Shown: piece by piece, positions 59,401 to 64,000 of the stretch
Position numbering within the stretch: the first letter of the stretch is position 1
How the letters are laid out: each line of letters starts with the position of its first letter
Assembly: GCA_020086605.1 (NCBI GenBank)
Contig: JACBWW010000021.1
Span: forward strand, 3,442,803 to 3,506,802
Length of the DNA: 64,000 nucleotides
DNA from: Lanius collurio
Taxonomy: Eukaryota > Chordata > Aves > Passeriformes > Laniidae
Reading direction: 5' to 3'
The notes under the pieces: generated by a model
Told to the model about the DNA's origin: nothing
The model's input: only the letters and a program-made list of their open reading frames with translations
Databases searched by the model: none
Translations under genes and position numbers: made by a program

Positions 59401-62400
59401 TAGTGCATCAGTTGAAGGATTCTTTGTTTTAATATATAAGTTAGGTAAATACAGATAACCCAAATATTTTTTTCTTGTAGACTGAACTTCTGTTAACTGT
59501 TAAATCACTTTCTTTTCCTGTCTAGAGCCTTTCTTAAGCATTCTGCTGAGCTTGTCTATATGATGGAGTGTAAGCACGTTTCTGTAGTTCTACAAGGTAA
59601 TACAATACAGAGCATGCTGTAATTATTAGCGTTACTGTGATAATGTAGATAAACAGATTTAGATAATGTCAACCATAATCTTTATACGTAAACCCCATGG
59701 CTTCTGAATATCTCAGGCATTTGGGGAACTAGAAGGGAAAATAGTTTTGTTATGTATCTGAACTGTAGTATAGTCCTTAGCATCAAAGGAATATTTTGCT
59801 TTAAGTCTTTGTGGGTTTTGTTCTGATAATGATGATAGAATCAAAACCTTAGGGTGAACCTTTGTACTGTGTAAATTGGGCTAATAGACCCTGCTTAAGC
59901 AATATCAGTTTAATTCAGAGATTCTATAGACAAAAGTATTTCACTCAGTGCCTACTCCTTGTGTCTGTGCAAACAGATATTTCAGAGAAAAAGACACTGA
60001 AAAACTTGCTCATTTTTGTAATTCTGTAATTTCTATAATTTTTACAAGACCTGTTTAGCTGGTATATCCCACTCTGCCCATGTAATGGCCTTCCAAAAAA
60101 TGCTTCAGGGTGGAAGAATGTTGAAAATTTCTACTAGTGTGAACACCCTTCTCAGCACATCTTGGTTTAAGTAACAGGCATTTGGGTGGGTATTTTGTTC
60201 TTGATGAATGCACTGCTGTGCTGGATATTGCAGGAACCCTTTCTAAAGTATGAGTCTCAGTTTAAGAAAAAAGAAGTGTGTTTTTCTTCTAGTTTGTTGT
60301 GTTTTTTTTAAATTATGAGAACAATTAAAACAACTAAAAGTATATTTTAAAGGAAATTCTAAGAAAACCACGGGACCTAGTTGCACCTTTTGCTTTTTGA
60401 AATCTAATTCTGTGCATTTATGCCTTATATGTTCTGTGCATTCTGTATGTTATTTGCAGAGGAAGAGGGACGGGACCTGAGCTGTCTTGCTGCTTCTCTC
60501 ATTCAAGTCATGCTGGATCCCTATTTTCGAACAATTGTTGGATTTCAAAGCTTAATACAGAAGGAATGGGTCATGGCAGGATATCAATTTTTAGATAGGT
60601 GTAACCACTTAAAGAGATCTGACAAAGAGGTAAAAATGAATTGTATTTGCATGTGATCACAGTATCTGCTTGATATCATCCTGAACATTTATTCGTACAG
60701 AAATCTAAAAGTAAAATGTGTTTTAATACTTTCAAATCTCATTATTATAATATCAGAGGAAATAACTCTTTTTCCAGGGTAGAGGTATCTTTTCTTTACC
60801 CTCTGTAGCCATGTGAGAATCAGTGAAATACCAAGTGCAATCCAATGGGTTTTTATGTTGCTTCAGGGTTACACATGAAAGTGTCTCACTGCTACAAACC
60901 CTAGCACAGCTCATGTTTCAAATTGAAACCAAAGGAGATGAGGGTTTGGAGGGGGTAGTTTTGCTGTGTGTTTTACCAATCCCTGTTTCCATCCCTGTGA
61001 TGTTATCACTCTGCAGTGCTCTCAGAGCAGGGAGCTGCTGGAGAAGCCCCACAGCCACATGAGCTGACACAGCTGCCAGGAGATGAGGGAGGGGAGCAGG
61101 GCCCAGCTTCCAGCACTGCCAGCTCATGTTGTATGGCCTCTGCATGGCAAAGGAGGAGCTGCTAACTGCAGGTGGAAGCACAGAAGGCCCCGGTTAGGAA
61201 CCTTTTTCAGGGACAATGCCCAGAGTCACAGAACAGGAATATATATCCCCAGAGTGTGGAGCCCACTGACAAACCGAGGGCACTAAGCACCAAGCAGAGA
61301 AAATGTGTGAAGGGATAAAGAAATGAGATGCCAAGAGGGAAATAATGTAAAGCAGCTATTTTGGCCCTAGGAAAGGTTATTCTAAAGAGTGAAAATGGGA
61401 AGAGGAAAATATTTCTAAAGCTTTATATAAATGATGGTTTATACTTTTGCCATTCATGGGCTGCTATGGAAAAGAGCTAGAAAATGTAGAGAGAAATCAC
61501 CATGGCTGAATTAAAAGCTCTCCAGTCATTTCAAACCAGGAAGTAAATACATGGTAAAAACAAGGCCAAGTGGCAAGGAAGGCTCATACAAGCACTAATT
61601 TGGAAATTATGAGAGACATACAGATGGCAGAAAGGAATTTTGCACGAGTATGAGGGGAGCCCAGGATAGAACTGTGCTTTTTACACAGAAGTGAAAGCTA
61701 TGCAAAGGTAGTGCTCAGAAAGTAAGTGGCTAAACAGGAATACAAAGTTTTACAGTTGCATAGACACATGAAAAATGCAAGACTCCAAATAGTTTAACCT
61801 GTTGAGTAATGTACCAAATACCCTAGCTGCAAAGAAATTGGTATGATTTGGGAAAAGCTTATGTTAAATCTGATAGTTCTTTGTTTCCTTTCCCAGTCTC
61901 CTGTGTTCTTGATGTTCCTTGACTGTGTTTGGCAGCTGCTGGAACAATACCCAGCAGCCTTTGAGTTCTCTGAGGTGTACCTGACCATCCTGTACGACAG
62001 CGCCCGCATCTCCTTGTTCGGCACCTTCCTCTTCAACTGCCCTCACCAGCGAGTCAAGGAAAGCACTGTGAGTAGGACAGGCTGCAGCTGCGTGTCCAGC
62101 AGGAGACCACAGCCTGCCCCCCTGGAAACTGCAGCATCCCAGCTAAATGCTTCCTGTGTATTCTTCAAAATGTCACACTCTGTTTGGGGCAAAATATTCA
62201 GGTCCCCAGGTGAATACAATCAGAATGTCCTCTCAGGTGATCTTTGCAGAGACAGTGACTATTCAAGAAGAAAGTCTACTGAATTCCTTTGTTGTTTTTT
62301 TCCTAGGAAAACATTGCTACTGTACATTATTATTTGTACTCCTCTAGGAAGCAAATCTGTATCTGGAACTCAGAAAGTAGAATGAGAGTCAATAAATAGA

Positions 62401-64000
62401 ATTTCAATGCTTCAGGCAAACTTTGAAATCTCTTAACATAATTGTTTAAATAGTTGAAAAAGCTGGAGATGCTGCATAAAGTTCCAACAGTAATGTACAA
62501 TGGAGGCATTTAGAAAACTGAACACTTAAATTTGTGTTTGAGAACTGGAGCTTATCAGAACTCTGTGTAGAAAACATTTGATGGCTGATAAAAGTGAAAC
62601 TTACTTATTTTGTTAAATATTTTCCCTTGAAATTTGTAGGTAGCAACCTTACTGAGCAGCAGAGTATTGAGGGACTGTTGCTGTATTCTCAAAGTGCCAA
62701 TTTGGGGGTTAAGAGTAAGCTAACAAACAATTTAATGTAATTGAAAAGTAACTGCACAAATGCAGAGCAACTGTCTTGCTGCTCTCTTGTGCTACCTCTA
62801 AATTACATCCCTGCTCCTCTGCCCAATAGTTATGTGCTGGTTTTAGGATTCATGAATAAGCCCACTTTCCTTGATTTTAATCTCCCTGAATGTTAACTTC
62901 TCACAGGAATTTGCTATAAGCAAAAATATTCAGCTGGGTGATGAGAAAGGCCTCAGGTTTCCGTGTGTTTGGGACTGGTCTCTTCAGTTCACGAGCCGGG
63001 ATCGGCTGCTGTTCCACAACCCCCTGTACATCGGGAAGAGCGCGCCCAGCGTGCACAACGGCGCCCTCCGGACCTTCAAGCGCTCCAAGGTGACTGGGGG
63101 GGCTGTGAGGGGCTGTGCCTGAGGCCGTGCTCACTCTCAGGGGTCGTGCTGGGGATGCTGCAGGTACCCTTGGATTAGCAGCAGGAGCCTTCATTTTCTT
63201 GGCTTCCCAGCCTAAAGAAATTATTTTCTGTAGAAGTAAAGATGTAAGTTGTTGAGCCTTGTGTTTCAGGACATTTTCTGATGTGGCTGAGTCATTGCCA
63301 ACATTTGCATTATTTCACCTTTGGAAAAGTGATGACAGGCCACTTTTTCCCCCTGGGGTTGTCAATATTTTCAGTAAATACTGATTATAAGTCAATCATT
63401 TGTTGCAACAAAACATATCCATTTCTTTTTAAAGGCCACAAGCGGCCACAGTTTGCCCTGTGAGCCCTGCAGTAATGACTCACAAGCTCAGAACCATTTA
63501 AAGGTCACAGCATTTCTCTGGATGATGCACCCTGGCAGTTCAGGGAAATTTACTATTCCAATGGACTTAGAACTGGAAAATTACCAGTATTTATTTTCTG
63601 CAGAAAAACTACAGCTCCACACTGCGAGGTGTCCCCCCAGCACTAAAAAACGGAATAATCGGTGAGCAGGAGTTCCTTCCAAGAAGAAACTCTCTGATAC
63701 TAAAACTGAAGCCGGACTTTCTCCAGTCAGGAGAGGGGCAGAGCCACAGTATGGAGCAGTACTTCAGAGACTGGTTTGCAAAGCCTGTTGATTTGCATGG
63801 AGTCATTCTGCCCAATCTCTCTGGAACACAAATAAAACTGTGGAAACTCTGCTACTTCCGCTGGGTTCCCGAGGTCCAGATCAACCACGGCGGCTCCATC
63901 ACTGCTTTCCACAGAGTTTCTCTGCTGGCAGACGAGGTGGACATGTTAAACCGCAGCCTGCGGCAGTGTAAGAGCAACTCCTCCTTGCAAGGCCCCTGCT
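32249..64000 (+). CDS. MTMR10: MTMR10, myotubularin-related pseudophosphatase, 16 exons, 3' end beyond the window
   Basis: The spliced exons give 701 codons of a myotubularin-family protein that matches MTMR10 from MFSLKQPKPTFKSYLLPQ onward. Exons 2-6 form the PH-GRAM domain, which binds phosphoinositides. Exons 7-15 form the phosphatase-like domain, and exons 15-16 enter the C-terminal region shared by the 3-PAP group (MTMR10, 11, 12). The loop that is HCSDGWDRT in active relatives reads LQEEEGRDLS here, across the exon 12/13 junction. Both the nucleophilic Cys and the Arg are gone, so the protein is a pseudophosphatase. Such members usually act as adaptors of active myotubularins; the specific partner is not known from sequence. 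All 15 junctions keep phase. About 70 residues are expected beyond the right edge. Confidence 0.96.
32303..33520 (+). other. MTMR10 intron 1
   Basis: The first 200 bp belong to the CpG island. The rest is AT-rich, with a TATATATA-rich stretch at 32759-32790 and a 16-nt T run (33504-33517) before the acceptor. Nothing else was recognised. Confidence 0.6.
33521..33581 (+). CDS. MTMR10: MTMR10 exon 2
   Basis: ADENIASEPRIKKLEPVLLP plus one base (phase 1), between TTTTCAG and GTAGGC. It leads into the PH-GRAM domain. Confidence 0.94.
33582..43064 (+). other. MTMR10 intron 2, left 9.5 kb
   Basis: Largely AT-rich, unremarkable intron. GC-rich, CpG-containing patches occur at about 36980-37150 and 38080-38220, and the polypyrimidine tract lies at 40529-40682. 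No exon was recognised. The open frames here, including 39841-40164, have no recognisable protein or splice context. Confidence 0.5.
40529..40682 (+). repeat. Polypyrimidine tract, T-rich with C interruptions
   Basis: About 150 nt almost wholly T and C, including a run of 12 C at 40547-40558 and many CTTTTTTT-type units. On the - strand it would read as a poly-Lys/Glu frame, which is an artefact. Confidence 0.95.
43065..43774 (+). mobile_element. LTR fragment, family X, interrupted copy
   Basis: Same sequence as 25551-25798 read on the opposite strand: CGTCCTGGTTTGAAAGACAG, GAATGCAACCCCCTTCCCTC, GCTTTCAGGCAAAGATATAA, and after the insert AACCCGCAGTCCCCGTGGCA and CAGCGCAGCCTTCTC. It is split at 43230/43678 by a solo LTR. 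The first base of the terminal TG has become C. Confidence 0.6.
43231..43677 (-). mobile_element. Solo LTR nested in family X, 447 bp, with TATG target duplication
   Basis: The insert has TG...CA ends and is flanked by TATG at 43227-43230 and 43678-43681. The uninterrupted copy near 25640-25655 has TATG once at this place, so the empty site is visible in the same window. On the - strand it carries a TATA-like GATAAAACC and, further on, AATAAATGAC as a poly(A) signal, giving normal U3-R-U5 order. The 4-bp duplication suggests a class I type element. Confidence 0.8.
43775..44280 (+). mobile_element. CpG-rich middle part of a composite LTR element
   Basis: It lies between the family X part (left) and the family Y part (right). 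It is GC-rich with dense CpG to about 44200, then has an A-rich run (AAACAAAAAAAC and a 16-A run near 44232-44246). It contains open frames on both strands but no recognised retroviral domain. It is probably internal or LTR sequence of the same insertion (inference). Confidence 0.4.
44281..44496. mobile_element. LTR-like family Y, copy 1
   Basis: From GATGGCAGCC to CCCCAACA it matches 54100-54316 closely. Shared landmarks are GAGAGTAGCCCCTTGGAC, CACCTTCCATGGCTAGGTCC, TCCTCAAGAGAAGAGAAAC, AAAGAACAGAAGGGGAAACT and CCCCAAAACCCCAACA. Y is a working label. Confidence 0.6.
44497..45545 (+). other. End of MTMR10 intron 2
   Basis: AT-rich intron with a G/T-rich stretch at 45215-45340 (many TTTGG, GGTTT and GTTTT motifs). 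No gene or named repeat was recognised. Confidence 0.5.
45546..45682 (+). CDS. MTMR10: MTMR10 exon 3, PH-GRAM domain
   Basis: It completes Gly and reads GEIVVNEVNFVRKCIATDTS, QYDLWGKLVCTNFKISF and ITDDPMPLQ. Acceptor TTTTAG, donor GTTGGT, ending in phase 0. The GRAM strand pattern (Gly-x-Leu-x-Cys-Thr-Asn-Phe-Lys) is clear. Confidence 0.95.
46794..46866 (+). CDS. MTMR10: MTMR10 exon 4, PH-GRAM domain
   Basis: KFHYKNLLLGEHDVPLTCIE followed by QIVT and one base (phase 1), between TTTCAG and GTACGT. Confidence 0.95.
47893..48035 (+). CDS. MTMR10: MTMR10 exon 5, PH-GRAM domain
   Basis: It starts in phase 1 and reads VNDTKRKQKVLGPNQKLK, then FNPTELIIYCKDFRIVRFRF and DEAGPESAKK. Acceptor TTTGCAG, donor GTATTA. 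The CKDFRIVRF strand is characteristic of myotubularin GRAM domains. Confidence 0.95.
51857..52016 (-). mobile_element. CR1 LINE 3' end fragment
   Basis: TCACAGAATCATAGAACAG, TTTGGGTTGGAAGGGCCCTT, CCAGCCCCCTGCCATGGGCA and CCATCCTGGCCTTGAACACT are the avian CR1 3' end on the - strand. It is the best-preserved CR1 of the window, with the ATTCTATGATTCT-type end intact. Confidence 0.85.
53986..54316. mobile_element. LTR-like family Y, copy 2, with TGTTGGGG/CCCCAACA termini
   Basis: The element begins TGTTGGGGTCCCGG and ends AAAACCCCAACA, an 8-bp inverted terminal match with TG/CA ends, 331 bp in all. Its right two thirds match 44281-44496. No convincing target duplication flanks it. It may be a solo LTR or a small non-autonomous element. 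Confidence 0.55.
54665..54755 (+). CDS. MTMR10: MTMR10 exon 6
   Basis: VCLAIAHYSQPTDLQLLFAF followed by EYVGEIYHNP and one base (phase 1). Acceptor TCCTAG, donor GTAAGG. It is the end of the PH-GRAM domain. Confidence 0.95.
55200..57104 (+). other. MTMR10 intron 6, rest
   Basis: No exon or named repeat was recognised between exon 6 and exon 7. Confidence 0.45.
57105..57279 (+). CDS. MTMR10: MTMR10 exon 7, poly-Gly linker and start of the phosphatase-like domain
   Basis: AKKVNGIDPGGGGGGIGS, a Gly/Ser linker partly built of GGT repeats, then QQTPLFETYSDWDREIKR and EWRVCSVNEGYMIST. The donor GTAAGT splits a Cys codon (phase 2). The glycine run is a known variable-length feature of MTMR10. Confidence 0.95.
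57708..57795 (+). CDS. MTMR10: MTMR10 exon 8
   Basis: It completes Cys and reads LPEYFVVPSSLADQDLKLY and SYSFIGRRMP, with acceptor CCACAAG and donor GTAAGT (phase 0). This corresponds to the YP-x-x-x-VP and GRxP motifs of the family. Confidence 0.94.
57966..58054 (+). CDS. MTMR10: MTMR10 exon 9
   Basis: LWSWNHPNGSALVRMANIKD followed by VLQQRRIDQ and a split Arg (phase 2). Acceptor GTGTTAG, donor GTAAAT. It matches the WxWxHxNGxxLxR motif of myotubularins. Confidence 0.95.
58055..59014 (+). other. MTMR10 intron 9
   Basis: One kilobase of AT-rich intron, nothing recognised. Confidence 0.5.
59015..59145 (+). CDS. MTMR10: MTMR10 exon 10
   Basis: It completes Arg and reads ICNAITRSHPLRSDVYKSDL, DKCLPNIQEIQAAHIKLKQL and CVN, ending in phase 1. 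Acceptor CCTACAG, donor GTACGC. Confidence 0.95.
59268..59337 (+). CDS. MTMR10: MTMR10 exon 11
   Basis: EPFDETEEKWLSALENTRWL followed by EYI and a split Arg (phase 2). Acceptor TTGCAG, donor GTTGGT. Confidence 0.95.
59526..59596 (+). CDS. MTMR10: MTMR10 exon 12, just before the dead catalytic loop
   Basis: AFLKHSAELVYMMECKHVSV followed by VLQ and one base (phase 1). VVLQ is the strand that in active relatives ends in the catalytic His-Cys. Confidence 0.95.
60460..60629 (+). CDS. MTMR10: MTMR10 exon 13, degenerate P-loop and following helix
   Basis: EEEGRDLSCLAASLIQVMLD, PYFRTIVGFQSLIQKEW, VMAGYQFLDRCNHLKRSDKE. The catalytic CX5R signature is replaced by Glu/Gly/Asp/Leu residues while the scaffold after it is kept (MLDPYFRT, GFxxLIxKEW). 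Acceptor TTTGCAG, donor GTAAAA, phase 0. Confidence 0.96.
60630..61896 (+). other. MTMR10 intron 13
   Basis: A 1.3-kb purine-rich intron with many GGAAA and AAAGA motifs. No exon or named repeat was recognised. Confidence 0.5.
61897..62067 (+). CDS. MTMR10: MTMR10 exon 14
   Basis: SPVFLMFLDCVWQLLEQYP, AAFEFSEVYLTILYDSARIS and LFGTFLFNCPHQRVKEST, with acceptor TCCCAG and donor GTGAGT, phase 0. The QYPxxFEFxExYL motif is a family hallmark. Confidence 0.96.
62068..62906 (+). other. MTMR10 intron 14
   Basis: A 0.8-kb intron, nothing recognised. The open frame that continues from exon 14 into this intron is a read-through and not coding. Confidence 0.5.
62907..63089 (+). CDS. MTMR10: MTMR10 exon 15
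   Basis: EFAISKNIQLGDEKGLRF, PCVWDWSLQFTSRDRLLFHN, PLYIGKSAPSVHNGALRTF and KRSK, phase 0, acceptor TCACAG and donor GTGACT. The 3' half is much richer in GC and CpG than the flanking introns. Confidence 0.95.
63090..63603 (+). other. MTMR10 intron 15
   Basis: A 0.5-kb intron, GC-rich at its start, nothing else recognised. Confidence 0.5.
63604..64000 (+). CDS. MTMR10: MTMR10 exon 16, cut by the window edge
   Basis: It reads KNYSSTLRGVPPALKNGII, LPRRNSLILKLKPDFL, MEQYFRDWFAKPVDLHGVI, KLWKLCYFRWVPEVQI, GGSITAFHRVSLLADEVDM, and stays open to the last base. This is the C-terminal myotubularin-associated segment. The stop codon is outside the window. Confidence 0.94.

Overview
This window is vertebrate nuclear DNA, most likely from a bird and probably a songbird. 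The reasons are multi-exon genes with GT/AG introns, several 3' ends of CR1 LINEs, and LTR families of the kind that crowd passerine genomes. The species call is inference from repeat character; no search was run. Two protein-coding genes lie head to tail on the + strand, in the order TRPM1 then MTMR10, which is the conserved vertebrate order.

Positions 1-22323 hold the 3' part of TRPM1 (melastatin-type TRP channel). Fourteen exons with consensus splice sites and consistent phases encode the Lys-rich linker, part of the TRPM homology region, helices S1-S6 with the pore, the TRP helix, the coiled coil and the complete C-terminus, which ends in STETEC. The 5' half of the gene lies left of the window. 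The exons for the end of the homology region and the pre-S1 segment are missing between 4728 and 7005. A single N sits in that interval at 6656, so an assembly defect is the likeliest cause. The pore region carries a 21-nt microexon and a second in-frame donor 18 nt beyond the first, a layout that recalls the pore splice variants of its paralogue TRPM3.

Positions 22324-32248 are intergenic and repeat-rich. They hold the TRPM1 3' UTR, a G-rich minisatellite that flips strand in mid-array as an inverted duplication, an LTR fragment, an endogenous retrovirus remnant with a 28-bp minisatellite and a decayed gag zinc knuckle, and a CR1 split by a solo LTR. They end in the CpG island that is the MTMR10 promoter.

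Positions 32249-64000 hold MTMR10, a catalytically dead myotubularin. Sixteen exons encode 701 codons, and the last exon runs off the right edge. Intron 2 (about 12 kb) holds an LTR element with a younger solo LTR nested inside it, a CpG-rich block and a long polypyrimidine tract. Intron 5 holds a CR1 fragment and a related LTR-like element.

The two genes are not known to act together. TRPM1 is the transduction channel of retinal ON bipolar cells and is also expressed in melanocytes. MTMR10 belongs to the phosphoinositide pseudophosphatase family. No tRNA, rRNA, CRISPR or bacterial-type feature was seen.
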